64,000 nucleotides of DNA from Bradyrhizobium sp. B097 (GTDB lineage Bacteria > Pseudomonadota > Alphaproteobacteria > Rhizobiales > Xanthobacteraceae). Both the position numbers and the translations under genes were made by a program. The DNA lies in contig NZ_CP152412.1 in the NCBI RefSeq assembly GCF_038957035.1, forward strand, positions 5,762,501 to 5,826,500. The letters are read 5' to 3'. This document shows, in pieces, positions 27,564 through 36,815 of this stretch. Position 1 is the first letter of the stretch; the number at the start of each line of letters is the position of its first letter. Below the pieces are notes generated by a model. The model did no database searches. It was given only the letters and a program-made list of their open reading frames with translations, and was not told where the DNA came from.

Positions 27564-28726
27564 CAGTGGCCTCCCATCAGCACGGAGGGATTTGCGAGGA
27601 GGTCCGAACGGGTGAGCCCTCGCAGGACCGGCACGTCCCGCGTCGTGCCGCAACGGATGAGGTCAAAGCCCGCGCTTGACGCAACGAGGGTGACGTCCAC
27701 CGAGCCGGAATGGGCACAGCCCTTGGCGCAACCGGACACATGAAGCCGAGCATCAGCCGGGACAAACGATGCCAGCGCCGATGCCAATGCACGCGTATCG
27801 GCATGCGCCTCACGACAGCGCGGTGCGCCGCTGCAAGCGATCACGCGGAGCGCCGGATCATTGGGATCAGTGACGAGGTCCGCGTCACGGGGCATCTCAT
27901 GCATGCCCTCCGCGAGCAGCATCCGCCAGGGCGTCATGCGAAGAGCTTGCGCGCAGCCGGCAAGATGGCTGAGCGTCTGGTGCGGCATTTGACCGAAGGC
28001 TACGCTAACCAGCGCGCCAGTCGGATAGAGGCCGGGCACAGGATCTGCCGATCGAGCCACGGGCGCCGCGTCGCCGCGAAGCGACTGCGGCAAGCTCGCG
28101 CCGCCGGACAGATGAGACGCCATCCGTCGTTTCTCAGCTTTGGCTCCGCCGGAGGTGACAAACCATTCGGCCATCGCGAGCGCGATATCCACCGCCTCTC
28201 CGCGCCAGACAGGGCGACCGTACCGTGCGCCATCGGGAAGCACCAGCAGTCCGCCGTTGCGAGCGCGCTCGATCCTGATATCCGCCGACGCGCCGGCCAG
28301 CACGCGCTTGCTGCCGTCATCGATCGCGAAACCGAACTTGGTGGGAAGATCGAGCCCCGCGCCGGCGAGCGCCCGCTCAAGCTCGGCCGCGAGCACGCGA
28401 GTATCGTCATCGGCAGTCCAGAATGGCGTCACCAGAATGTTGCGCTGCGCCTCGGTATCCGAATCCGCGTCAAGCAACCCGAGCCCGGCGAGCTCATCGA
28501 TCAAGGCTGGATAACCCTCATCGCTGACGCCGCGGATCTGGAGATTGGCGCGGCTGGTCAGATCGATCAGGCCGTTGCCGTATCGCGCAGCCAGGTCGGC
28601 AATTCCCGCCGCCTGCGCCGCCTCCAGCCGTCCGCCGCGCGGACGGATGCGCACCACGAGGCCGTCGCCCGACTGCATCGGCCGCAGCGCCCCGGGACAC
28701 CAGCCCTTGATCGCGATGGCGCTCAT
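27563..28726 (-). CDS. cobG: Precorrin-3B synthase (aerobic, iron-sulfur)
   Basis: 387 residues, related to nitrite/sulfite reductases. It starts with GWCPGALRPMQSGDGLVVRI. The [4Fe-4S]-binding cysteines lie in VIACSGAPRCREAHADT and LHVSGCAKGCAHSG (C-x5-C and C-x3-C). CobG hydroxylates C20 with molecular oxygen, so its presence marks the aerobic branch. Overlaps cobN by 4 bases. Confidence 0.93.
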   Translation of the reverse strand: MSAIAIKGWCPGALRPMQSGDGLVVRIRPRGGRLEAAQAAGIADLAARYGNGLIDLTSRANLQIRGVSDEGYPALIDELAGLGLLDADSDTEAQRNILVTPFWTADDDTRVLAAELERALAGAGLDLPTKFGFAIDDGSKRVLAGASADIRIERARNGGLLVLPDGARYGRPVWRGEAVDIALAMAEWFVTSGGAKAEKRRMASHLSGGASLPQSLRGDAAPVARSADPVPGLYPTGALVSVAFGQMPHQTLSHLAGCAQALRMTPWRMLLAEGMHEMPRDADLVTDPNDPALRVIACSGAPRCREAHADTRALASALASFVPADARLHVSGCAKGCAHSGSVDVTLVASSAGFDLIRCGTTRDVPVLRGLTRSDLLANPSVLMGGH

Positions 28727-31700
28727 GAGGCCTCCTGCAGCGCTGCCGCAATCGAATTGCGCCGCGTCTGCCAGAGCGACGCGTCATGCAGCCGGGTGAA
28801 GCAGGTTTCGATCGCGGCCAGCGCCGCCGGATTCTCGCGCGCCATGAAGGCGCGGACGTCGTCATTGCCGAGCGTCGCGTCGTAATAGAGGTCGAACAGG
28901 TGCGGCGGCACAGCACCGGCGAGATGCGCGAACGTCGCCATGTGCTCCAGCGTCGCCGATATCTCGGCGGCGCCACGGAAGCCGTGGCGCATCATGCCGG
29001 CGATCCACGCGGGATTGGCGGCGCGCGCCCGCACCACCCGCGAGATTTCCTCGGTCAGCGACCGCGCATGCGGCTGATCCGGCCGCGTCGTATCGAGGTG
29101 ATAGAGCGACGGGACTTTTGCGCCGAGCCGCCGGGCCGCCGCGGCGATACCGGCCTCATGCGCGGCATAGTCCGCCGCCAGCAGCAGATCGGTCTCCGGC
29201 AAATCCTGGGTGTGGACGAAGCTATCGGCAGCAGCGAGCCGTGCCTCGATGCCGGCGCGGTCAGGCCTGATCTCGCCATCAGATGCAATGGCCCAGGACG
29301 ATGCCGACAGCCAGGCTTCGCCGGCCGCGTCGCGCGCCTCCTCCGTGAAGGCGTCCGGGACGGACGCGATGCCGGCGCCATAATGTCCGGGGCGAGGCCC
29401 GAACACGCGCGAGACGCGCTGCCGGTAAGGATTCTCGTCGCTCTCCTCGCTGCGTTCGGACAACGCCTCGGTCGCAGCTTCGAACAACTGCGCAAGTCCC
29501 GAGAAGACGTCGCGGAACAGCCCCGACACGCGCAGCGTCACGTCGATTCGCGGACGGCCAAGCTCTGCCGGCGCGATGATGTCGTAGCCCGACACCCGGC
29601 CCGATCCATGATCCCAGCGCGGCGCGATCCCGGCGAGGTGCAACGCCATCGCAAAATCCTCGCCGGAGGTGCGCATCGTCGACGATCCCCAGAGGTCGAC
29701 GACCAGCCCTGTCGGCCAGTCACCGTGATCCTGCAAATGACGGCGCAGCAGCTCCTCGGCGAGCTTCACGCCCTGCGCATGCGCCGACGGCGTCGGCACC
29801 GCGCGCGGATCGACCGCAAACAGATTGCGTCCGGTCGGCAGCACGTCGCTGCGCCCGCGATAGGGCGAGCCCGACGGCCCCGGCGCAATGTGCCGACCGG
29901 CAAGCGCATCGCGCAACGCTGCCCGCTCTGCATCGCCGCAAGCGCCCTGCCCGAACACATGCAGGCCGTCGCCGAACTGGCTTTCCTTGAGATCGCAGAC
30001 GAAACGATCGATCTGGGGAATGGCTTCGGCCGCGGAGACTGACGCCGCGAGACCGAGATCGTCCTCCAGCCCGGCGATGCGCGCTTCTTCGCGTATCGCG
30101 GCAATCAGGCGCTGCCGCCGCGCCGGATCGAGGCCGTCCGCAGTCGAATATTCATCGAGCAAACGCTCGAGCCTGCGCAAGCCCTCCGGCACCGCCGCCT
30201 GCGCCAGCGGCGGCGGCAGATGGCCGATCGTCACGGCACCGATCCGGCGCTTGGCCTGCGCGGCCTCGCCGGGGTCGTTGACGATGAAGGGATAGACGAC
30301 GGGCAGATCGCCGATTAGCGCTTCCGGCCAGCATGCGGATGACAGCGCAACCGACTTGCCGGGCAGCCACTCCAGCGTGCCATGCGCGCCCATATGGACG
30401 ACGGCATCGATGCCGTGCTGCCTGAGCCACAGATAGAAAGCGACATAGGCATGGCGCGGCGTTCGCGAGAGGTCGTGATAGTCCGTATCGCGCTGACCGA
30501 CGTCACCGCGCTCCGGCTGAACCGCGATGATCGACTTGCCGCTCCGGATCGCCGCGAAATGAAACGCACCGTCACGGCAATCGGGATCAGCCTGCGGCGC
30601 GCCCCATGCGCGCGCAAGATCGTCCTGGAGCTGCTGCGGGAGGTTCGAGATCGTCGCGCGATATTCGGCCACGTCCCATGTCAGCTTCCGGTGCAGCAGC
30701 ACGCCGCCCAGCGACTCCACCGGCTCCAGATCAAAGCCCGCAGCCACGAGGTCGGCGAGCAACACCTCCACCGAGGCAAGTGCATCGAGACCAACGGCAT
30801 GCGCGATCTGATGCGGGCGGCCTGGATAGTTCGAGAGCACGACGGCGAGCTGCTTGTCCCGGGCGGGTTTGCCGGCAAGCCGATGCCAGGCTGCCACACG
30901 CGCGGCGACCGCGGCGACGCGCTCGGCATCCGGCCGATGCGCAAGATGCGCGAACTGCAGATCCGGATCGCGCTCGCCGGGCGATTTGAAGCTGACGACA
31001 CCCGTGAACAGGCGGCCGTCGACCTCCGGCAGCACCACATGCATCGCGAGATCGCCGGGCGACAGGCCGCGCAGCGACAAGGCCCAATCCTCGCGCCGCG
31101 CCGTCGACAGAGCGACCTGGAACACCGGACATGATGCGGCATCGAACGGCGTCGTGCCGTCGTCACCGGCCGCGGAGAATGCGGTTGCATTGACGATGGC
31201 GGCCGGCGGGCATTGCGCGAACTGAGCGCGTAGCCAGTCGGCCACGCCCGCCGCCTTCAACGAGGTGACGAAGACACCGTGGGCGTCGAATCCCTTTTCG
31301 CGCAAAGCCTCGATCAGCGCATCGACCGGAGCCGCGTCGCCCGCCGCCAGATAGGAGCGATAAAAGGTCACCAGCACAAGCGGCCGGCCATCCGATGCCG
31401 GCAGCGCCGCGACGGCACCGCGCCGGGAATCGTAGACGCCGATCTCGGGAAGATCGATCTCACCGACAACCGGCCCGGCATAAAGGCCGGACGCCAGCGC
31501 CAGTTGCGCGATCACGGCCTGTGCGGCAACGGGGCCGCCCTTGTCGCACAGCACCTTCAGGCGGCGCAGCGTCGAGACCGGCAAGGTCGAGAATTCATCC
31601 AGCCGCAAATCGTCGCGGCCATCCGCCGGCAGCACCACCAGGGCGATGCCGCGCTCCTTCGCCAGACGATGCACCGCGGCCAGCCCGTAAGACCAATAGG

Positions 31701-31971
31701 GTTCGCCGCCGATCAGCCGAACCAGGATGCCGCGCGCATGCGACAGTGTCCGCTCGATATAGGTATCGACCGAAAGCGGATGGCGCAGCGCCGCGAGATT
31801 GGCGAGCCGCAGCGACGGCAGCGCGGCGCGGCCCCGCCGCCAGCCGGCCGCGAAGGCAGCGAGATCGCTGTCGGAAAACGACAACACCACGAGATCGGCC
31901 GGATCCTGGCCGAGGTCCCTTGGTGTCGCGGTCTCCTCAAGGCCGCGGCTCTCGCGGAAGATGACGTGCAT
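28723..31971 (-). CDS. cobN: Cobaltochelatase subunit CobN
   Basis: 1082 residues; the large subunit that binds hydrogenobyrinic acid a,c-diamide and inserts cobalt with CobS and CobT. It starts MHVIFRESRGLEETATPRDL. CobN/BchH-type segments include VVHMGAHGTLEWLPGKSVAL, RNLFAVDPRAVPTPSAHAQG and LVVDLWGSSTMRTSGEDFAM. It is shorter than the roughly 1275-residue Pseudomonas denitrificans protein as I recall it, but has no stop or obvious frameshift. cobS and cobT are not in the window. Confidence 0.94.
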   Translation of the reverse strand: MHVIFRESRGLEETATPRDLGQDPADLVVLSFSDSDLAAFAAGWRRGRAALPSLRLANLAALRHPLSVDTYIERTLSHARGILVRLIGGEPYWSYGLAAVHRLAKERGIALVVLPADGRDDLRLDEFSTLPVSTLRRLKVLCDKGGPVAAQAVIAQLALASGLYAGPVVGEIDLPEIGVYDSRRGAVAALPASDGRPLVLVTFYRSYLAAGDAAPVDALIEALREKGFDAHGVFVTSLKAAGVADWLRAQFAQCPPAAIVNATAFSAAGDDGTTPFDAASCPVFQVALSTARREDWALSLRGLSPGDLAMHVVLPEVDGRLFTGVVSFKSPGERDPDLQFAHLAHRPDAERVAAVAARVAAWHRLAGKPARDKQLAVVLSNYPGRPHQIAHAVGLDALASVEVLLADLVAAGFDLEPVESLGGVLLHRKLTWDVAEYRATISNLPQQLQDDLARAWGAPQADPDCRDGAFHFAAIRSGKSIIAVQPERGDVGQRDTDYHDLSRTPRHAYVAFYLWLRQHGIDAVVHMGAHGTLEWLPGKSVALSSACWPEALIGDLPVVYPFIVNDPGEAAQAKRRIGAVTIGHLPPPLAQAAVPEGLRRLERLLDEYSTADGLDPARRQRLIAAIREEARIAGLEDDLGLAASVSAAEAIPQIDRFVCDLKESQFGDGLHVFGQGACGDAERAALRDALAGRHIAPGPSGSPYRGRSDVLPTGRNLFAVDPRAVPTPSAHAQGVKLAEELLRRHLQDHGDWPTGLVVDLWGSSTMRTSGEDFAMALHLAGIAPRWDHGSGRVSGYDIIAPAELGRPRIDVTLRVSGLFRDVFSGLAQLFEAATEALSERSEESDENPYRQRVSRVFGPRPGHYGAGIASVPDAFTEEARDAAGEAWLSASSWAIASDGEIRPDRAGIEARLAAADSFVHTQDLPETDLLLAADYAAHEAGIAAAARRLGAKVPSLYHLDTTRPDQPHARSLTEEISRVVRARAANPAWIAGMMRHGFRGAAEISATLEHMATFAHLAGAVPPHLFDLYYDATLGNDDVRAFMARENPAALAAIETCFTRLHDASLWQTRRNSIAAALQEAS

Positions 31972-33005
31972 CAGACACCTAGTCGCGCCCTGATCGCGGC
32001 TTCGTCGATGTCGCCGTGTTCGCCGATCACGACGAGCTTTGACTGCCGCGCCCGCGCGCCCCAGGGCATGTCGAACTGATGCCGCACCCGCTCGCCGACC
32101 GATTGCACCAGCAACCGCATCGGCTTGCCTTCGACCGCGATGTAGCCCTTGGCGCGCAGCACGTTCTGCTCGCGTGCCAGCCCCTTGATCGACGCGATCA
32201 GCGCATCGACATCCGCGATCTCCGGAAGATCGATCACCACGGAATTGAAGTCGTTGTGCTCGTGTTCGTCCTCACCGTCATGATGGGACGGCCGCGACGC
32301 GAGGTCGTCCTCTGCCGCAGCTTCGAGGCCCAGGATCACGCGGGCATCGATCGCACCGTCGACGATGGGCAACATCGGCACCTCGCGCGGCATCTCGGCC
32401 GCAATTACCGCCTTAGCCGCTTTGATCCCCTCGGCTCCGGCGAGATCGGCCTTGGTCAGCAATACGATGTCGGCACAGGCGATCTGGTCCTCGAACACTT
32501 CGGACAGCGGCGTCTCGTGGTCGAGGTTGTCGTCTGCGGCGCGCTGCGCATCAACCGCGGCCGGGTCAGGCGCAAAGCGGCCGGCGGCAACGGCCTCGGC
32601 ATCGGCCAGCGCGATCACGCCGTCGACCGTGATCCGCGAACGGATCTCCGGCCAGTCGAACGCTTTCAGCAGCGGCTTCGGCAAGGCAAGGCCGGATGTC
32701 TCGATCACGATGTGATCGGGCCGCACAGGGCGTGCGAGCAATTGCTCCATCGCCGGGATGAAGTCGTCGGCGACGGTGCAGCAGATGCAGCCGTTGGCGA
32801 GCTCGACGATGTTCTCGGTCGGGCAATTGGCGTCGGCACACGACTTCAGGATCTCGCCGTCGACGCCTTCGCTGCCGAACTCGTTCACCAGCACGGCGAG
32901 CTTCTTGCCGTTGGCATTGCGGATCAGATGCTGGATCAGCGTCGTCTTGCCGGACCCGAGAAAGCCGGTCACGACGGTGACCGGAACCTTGGCGAGCGTG
33001 GTCAT
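31971..33005 (-). CDS. cobW: CobW-family GTPase
   Basis: 344 residues, G3E-family metallochaperone GTPase. Walker A is VVTGFLGSGKTTLI, followed by the metal-binding GCICC, the switch ETSGLALPKPLL and a TKAD guanine motif. A histidine/acid stretch (SHHDGEDEHEHNDF, about residues 245-260) precedes the CobW C-terminal domain. It probably supplies cobalt to CobN, whose gene follows at once. The ATG at 33005 is preferred over an upstream frame extension because it opens directly on the G-domain. Confidence 0.93.
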   Translation of the reverse strand: MTTLAKVPVTVVTGFLGSGKTTLIQHLIRNANGKKLAVLVNEFGSEGVDGEILKSCADANCPTENIVELANGCICCTVADDFIPAMEQLLARPVRPDHIVIETSGLALPKPLLKAFDWPEIRSRITVDGVIALADAEAVAAGRFAPDPAAVDAQRAADDNLDHETPLSEVFEDQIACADIVLLTKADLAGAEGIKAAKAVIAAEMPREVPMLPIVDGAIDARVILGLEAAAEDDLASRPSHHDGEDEHEHNDFNSVVIDLPEIADVDALIASIKGLAREQNVLRAKGYIAVEGKPMRLLVQSVGERVRHQFDMPWGARARQSKLVVIGEHGDIDEAAIRARLGV

Positions 33006-33376
33006 TCTGCGGCCTCCGGCACGACGGCGAGGGGTGGAATGCGGGCAAGCGATTGCTTGCGAAAGATTTCGGGACGGCTGCGCCACGGCACGATGCCGTC
33101 AGGCGCCGCCGCATAGGCAGAGGCGCCGGCGATCACATCCTTGGCATGATCAGCGGACAGGCGGCCGTAGACATAGGACCACCGCCCCGGCGCGCTGAGC
33201 GCAACCGAGCAGCCCTGGCTGCAAGCCGACAGGCATTCGACCGGAACCAGATTGACGTCATCGGGCACGCCGACCTCAACAAGCGCGGCATGCAGGCGCG
33301 CACCGGGCGCGACCTCACCTTCGGCCAGCGTCTGGCCGGCGCGACAGGTGATACAGACATGAAGTGTAACGCTCAT
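33002..33376 (-). CDS. DUF1636 metal-binding protein at the head of the cob run
   Basis: 124 residues, DUF1636 (COG5469). Cysteine motifs CITCRAG near the start and ECLSACSQGC in the middle resemble a thioredoxin-like [2Fe-2S] ferredoxin fold, which is an inference. The family often sits beside cobW and cobN, which suggests a role in cobalt delivery or electron supply; no activity is established. The start at 33376 has a good GGAAGGG site and is the first gene after the B12 riboswitch. Overlaps cobW by 4 bases. Confidence 0.8.
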   Translation of the reverse strand: MSVTLHVCITCRAGQTLAEGEVAPGARLHAALVEVGVPDDVNLVPVECLSACSQGCSVALSAPGRWSYVYGRLSADHAKDVIAGASAYAAAPDGIVPWRSRPEIFRKQSLARIPPLAVVPEAAE

Positions 33377-33414
33377 CGCCCTTCCTGGATTGACTGCGGG
33401 AAGCGATGAGGCAC

Positions 33415-33439
33415 ACGAACCTGACGTGAACAGGTTCGT
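33415..33439 (-). promoter_or_regulatory. Hairpin between B12 aptamer and first gene
   Basis: A perfect 9-base stem (ACGAACCTG / CAGGTTCGT) with a 7-base loop lies between the B12 box and the ribosome-binding site. It could be part of the expression platform. No U run follows, so it is not a classical terminator. Confidence 0.4.
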
Positions 33440-33469
33440 TCCCCGTCGCGGAACACCCCGTCCGCCGGT

Positions 33470-33665
33470 CTCAAACACACTGCGTCGGCAGGTCTCCCGG
33501 CTTGCGGAGTAGGATTTCTCCCTTGATGCCCACCTTCCCGACTCCATCAGGAAATCAGTGGCTTGGGCATCTCTCCGGTCACGGTCGCGGGGGCGGCTGC
33601 GCTTCGGGCAAACCTTGCGGTCTGAGCCCTATCGCATTCCCTCTTCGCCTGTCGTAGGACAGGAA
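33470..33665 (-). ncRNA. Cobalamin (B12) riboswitch
   Basis: Read on the minus strand, the B12 box AGCCGGGAGACCTGCC (33487-33502) is an exact match to the conserved element. Upstream in the RNA come GCCACTG...GGGAAGGTGGGC and GAGGGAATGCGATAGGGC, the usual cobalamin-aptamer core. It lies about 110 bases before the DUF1636 start and should repress the DUF1636-cobW-cobN-cobG and downstream genes when adenosylcobalamin is plentiful. Outer limits are approximate. Confidence 0.92.
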
Positions 33666-33721
33666 CCAACGCGGGGTCACCATTCGTCCTGGCCTCGCAC
33701 TTGTCAAGCCGAAGGAACGTG

Positions 33722-34375
33722 ATGATTTCTGATGGAAACGACGCTGAAGATCGCGCCGTCGGCACCGACCCTTCGCTGGATGCGCGGCATGCCGCCAAAA
33801 TGGCGAAAAAGAAGGTCGCCCGCGACAAGATCATGGCGACCAAAAGCGGTGAAAAGGGCCTGATCATCGTTCATACCGGCGCCGGCAAAGGAAAATCCTC
33901 CTCCGCCTTCGGCATGATCGTGCGCTGCGTGGCGCATGGCTTTCCCTGCGCCGTGGTGCAATTCATCAAAGGCGCCTGGGATACCGGCGAGCGCCGCCTG
34001 CTGACCGGGCATTTCGGCGATCTCTGTCAATTCCACGCGATGGGCGAAGGTTTTACCTGGGAGACGCAGGATCGCGCCCGCGACGTCGCGGCAGCGCAAG
34101 CCGGTTGGGAAAAGGCCAAGCAGCTGATCGCGGATCCGAGCTTGCGGATGGTCGTGCTCGACGAGATCAACATCGCGCTGCGCTACGATTATCTGGCGAT
34201 CGCCGATGTCGTCGACTTCCTGACCAATTCGAAGCCGCCGATGACGCATGTCGTGCTCACCGGGCGCAATGCCAAGGACGAATTGATCGAGATCGCCGAT
34301 CTCGTCACCGAGATGACGCTGGTGAAGCACCCCTTCCGCTCCGGCATCAAGGCGCAGCCGGGCGTCGAGTTCTGA
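33722..34375 (+). CDS. cobO: Cob(I)yrinic acid a,c-diamide adenosyltransferase
   Basis: 217 residues, CobO/BtuR/CobA-type corrinoid adenosyltransferase. The P-loop is [20 protein letters not shown]. The substrate segment [17 protein letters not shown] and the Walker B-like [16 protein letters not shown] follow. The ATG at 33722 with GAAGG upstream is preferred over a TTG at 33701. It is divergent from the riboswitch-led run, so both promoters share the short region around 33650-33720. It leads directly into cobQ. Confidence 0.93.
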   Translation: MISDGNDAEDRAVGTDPSLDARHAAKMAKKKVARDKIMATKSGEKGLIIVHTGAGKGKSSSAFGMIVRCVAHGFPCAVVQFIKGAWDTGERRLLTGHFGDLCQFHAMGEGFTWETQDRARDVAAAQAGWEKAKQLIADPSLRMVVLDEINIALRYDYLAIADVVDFLTNSKPPMTHVVLTGRNAKDELIEIADLVTEMTLVKHPFRSGIKAQPGVEF

Positions 34376-34386
34376 CGGTCAGCACC

Positions 34387-35835
34387 ATGGCGCGCGCGTT
34401 GATGATCCAGGGGGCCGGCTCGGACGTGGGCAAGTCGCTCATCGTCGCCGGCCTCGCGCGTGCCGCGCGACGACGCGGCCTGCGCGTGCTGCCGTTCAAG
34501 CCCCAGAACATGTCGAACAATGCCGCCGTGACCGTCGACGGCGGCGAGATCGGCCGCGCGCAGGCCTTGCAGGCGCTCGCCGCCGGCGTCGAGCCGCACA
34601 CCGACATGAACCCGGTGCTGCTGAAGCCGGAAACCGATGTTGGTGCCCAGATCATCGTGCACGGCAAGCGGATCGCGACCGCCCGCGCGCGCGAATATGC
34701 CGCCATGAAGCCGTCGCTGATGGGCGCGGTGATGGCGAGCTTTGGGCGCCTGAAGCAGCGCGGCGACCTGGTGCTGGTCGAAGGCGCCGGCAGCCCCGCC
34801 GAGGTCAATCTGCGCAAGTCCGACATCGCCAATATGGGCTTTGCGCGCAGGGCCGACGTGCCCGTGGTCTTGGTCGGCGACATCGACCGCGGCGGCGTGA
34901 TCGCGCAGCTCGTCGGCATCCAGGCGGTGATCGACCCCGATGATGCCGCGATGATCCAGGGCTTTGTCATCAACAAATTCCGCGGCGATCCGACGTTGTT
35001 CGACGACGGCTACCGCCTGATCGAAGCCCGAACCGGGTGGCGCGGCTTCGGTGTGCTGCCCTGGTTCGCTCGCGCCGGTGAGCTACCTGCCGAAGACGCG
35101 CTCGGGCTTGGCGACGCGCGCAAGCCCGGCCAGTGCAAGATCGCGTTTCTGGCGCTGTCGCGGATCGCCAATTTCGACGATCTCGATCCGCTGAAGCTCG
35201 AACCCGGCGTCGATCTCGTGATGGTGCGGCCGGGCGAAGCCATTCCGGGCGACGCGAAGCTCGTCATCCTGCCCGGCTCGAAATCCACCCGCGGCGATCT
35301 CGCCTTCCTGCGCGCGCAAGGCTGGGACATCGACCTGCTGGCGCATCATCGCCGCGGCGGCCACATCCTCGGGCTGTGCGGCGGATACCAGATGCTTGGG
35401 CAAAGCGTCGCCGATCCTGAGGGGATCGAGGGGCTCGCCGGCGAAACGCGCGGCCTCGGGCTACTCGATGTCACCACAACCATGACCGAACAGAAGACGC
35501 TGACCCGCGTCAGCGCGATGCATGCTGCGACCCGTCAACCGATCAGCGCCTACGAGATCCACATCGGGCGCACCGATGGCCCGGATCGCGCGCGGCCTTT
35601 TTCAATGCTTGACGGCTCGCCGGAAGGCGCCATGTCGCGTGACGGGCGCGTTCACGGCAGCTATCTGCACGGCCTGTTCACCTCGGACGAATTTCGCAAG
35701 GCGTTTCTTGCACAGCTCGATATCCCTGCGGCGGATCAGCCGTACGGCGCCAGGGTCGAGAGCGCGCTCGACGCGCTTGCCGAGCACATCGAGACCCATC
35801 TTGATGTGGAAGGCCTGCTCGCGCTGGCGCGCTAA
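34387..35835 (+). CDS. cobQ: Cobyric acid synthase
   Basis: 482 residues. It amidates the b, d, e and g side chains. It begins [20 protein letters not shown] (P-loop-like) followed by [13 protein letters not shown]. The glutamine-amidotransferase domain has its cysteine in [12 protein letters not shown] and its histidine in GSYLHGLF. It lies 11 bases after cobO. The longer upstream frame overlaps cobO in another frame and is not coding. Confidence 0.95.
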   Translation: MARALMIQGAGSDVGKSLIVAGLARAARRRGLRVLPFKPQNMSNNAAVTVDGGEIGRAQALQALAAGVEPHTDMNPVLLKPETDVGAQIIVHGKRIATARAREYAAMKPSLMGAVMASFGRLKQRGDLVLVEGAGSPAEVNLRKSDIANMGFARRADVPVVLVGDIDRGGVIAQLVGIQAVIDPDDAAMIQGFVINKFRGDPTLFDDGYRLIEARTGWRGFGVLPWFARAGELPAEDALGLGDARKPGQCKIAFLALSRIANFDDLDPLKLEPGVDLVMVRPGEAIPGDAKLVILPGSKSTRGDLAFLRAQGWDIDLLAHHRRGGHILGLCGGYQMLGQSVADPEGIEGLAGETRGLGLLDVTTTMTEQKTLTRVSAMHAATRQPISAYEIHIGRTDGPDRARPFSMLDGSPEGAMSRDGRVHGSYLHGLFTSDEFRKAFLAQLDIPAADQPYGARVESALDALAEHIETHLDVEGLLALAR

Positions 35836-35839
35836 ACCA

Positions 35840-36805
35840 TCAGCGCGACAACGCGGCGGCAAGACGGGACCATTCGGCCTCGCTGCCCGGCAGACCGAGA
35901 CGCAACCATCCGGGCTTTTGCTGGAAGACGCGCGACCAGATCAGCGCTCGAGCAAGCCTCTCCTGCGCGGCGAGCGCATCGCCAACGTCGTAGAGACGAA
36001 ACAGCGGCGTGCCGCCGAGCAGCGTCCAGCCCTGCGATCGCGCCGCCGCATCGAGCCTGACACAGTCATCCGCCAGCCGTGCGATCGTCGCCGTTGTCCA
36101 GTCGTGATCGAGCAAGGCGCGCCGCCCGATTGCGATCGCGGCCCCCGAAACCGGCCATGGTCCCGCCATCGCCGCAAGCGCGGCGATATCCAGCTCGCTG
36201 CCGATAGCGAAGCCGAGCCGCAAGCCCGCAAGTCCGTAAAACTTGCCGAATGAGCGCAGGATCAGGAGCCCGGATTGTCCGGCCTCTCCTGCAAGCGACA
36301 GGTCGGGTACAGCGTCCACAAAACTCTCGTCAATCACGAGCCGGCCAACGTGCGGCAGCAGCGCGAGCAGTTCGTCCCGATCATGGCACCTGCCATCCGG
36401 ATTGTTCGGATTGACGACGATGGCAGTGTCCGCTCCCGCAAGCGCTGCGAGATCGGACACCTCATCGACGTCCCAACCGGCGGCCGACAACATCCCGGCG
36501 TACTCGTTGTAGGTCGGCGCAAGGATCCGTGCCCGCCCGCGCGGCGCCAGATGCGGCAGCAACTGAATGGCGGCCTGCGCACCGCTCATCGCCACGATCG
36601 GCGCGTCGGTGCGGTAGGCCTGCCGCGCGGCGTGATGGAGGGATTCAATCTCGGATCGCGACGGCAGCGCGTTCCATTGCCGCAGCTCGACATCGACGTC
36701 AGGATAAGGCACCCGATTGATCCCCGTCGACAGATCGATCCAGTCTTCCGTAGCGCCGCCGAAGCGCTGCTGGGCGACATCGAGATTTCCGCCGTGCTCA
36801 CGCAT
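35840..36805 (-). CDS. cobC: Threonine-phosphate decarboxylase-type aminotransferase CobC
   Basis: 321 residues, PLP class-I/II aminotransferase fold. The N-terminus HGGNLDVAQQRFGGATEDWI is typical of CobC/CobD. VVNPNNPDGR and the PLP lysine in RSFGKFYGLAGLRLGFA are visible. It forms aminopropanol phosphate or helps attach it to adenosylcobyric acid. It follows cobD on the minus strand by 10 bases and is convergent with cobQ. Confidence 0.9.
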   Translation of the reverse strand: MREHGGNLDVAQQRFGGATEDWIDLSTGINRVPYPDVDVELRQWNALPSRSEIESLHHAARQAYRTDAPIVAMSGAQAAIQLLPHLAPRGRARILAPTYNEYAGMLSAAGWDVDEVSDLAALAGADTAIVVNPNNPDGRCHDRDELLALLPHVGRLVIDESFVDAVPDLSLAGEAGQSGLLILRSFGKFYGLAGLRLGFAIGSELDIAALAAMAGPWPVSGAAIAIGRRALLDHDWTTATIARLADDCVRLDAAARSQGWTLLGGTPLFRLYDVGDALAAQERLARALIWSRVFQQKPGWLRLGLPGSEAEWSRLAAALSR

Positions 36806-36815
36806 GCGCCGCTCC

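Noticed and set aside
27564..27653. Thirty-codon N-terminal extension of cobH
   Set aside because: It overlaps the cobG 3' end in another frame; the coupled start at 27563 begins on the family-typical MPHVYETDG.
28786..30042. 418-codon open frame on the plus strand opposite cobN
   Set aside because: Antisense shadow of cobN with Arg-rich composition; the minus-strand reading has clear CobN motifs.
33415..33439. Intrinsic terminator of the B12 riboswitch
   Set aside because: Perfect stem but no U run on the transcribed strand; kept only as a possible platform hairpin.
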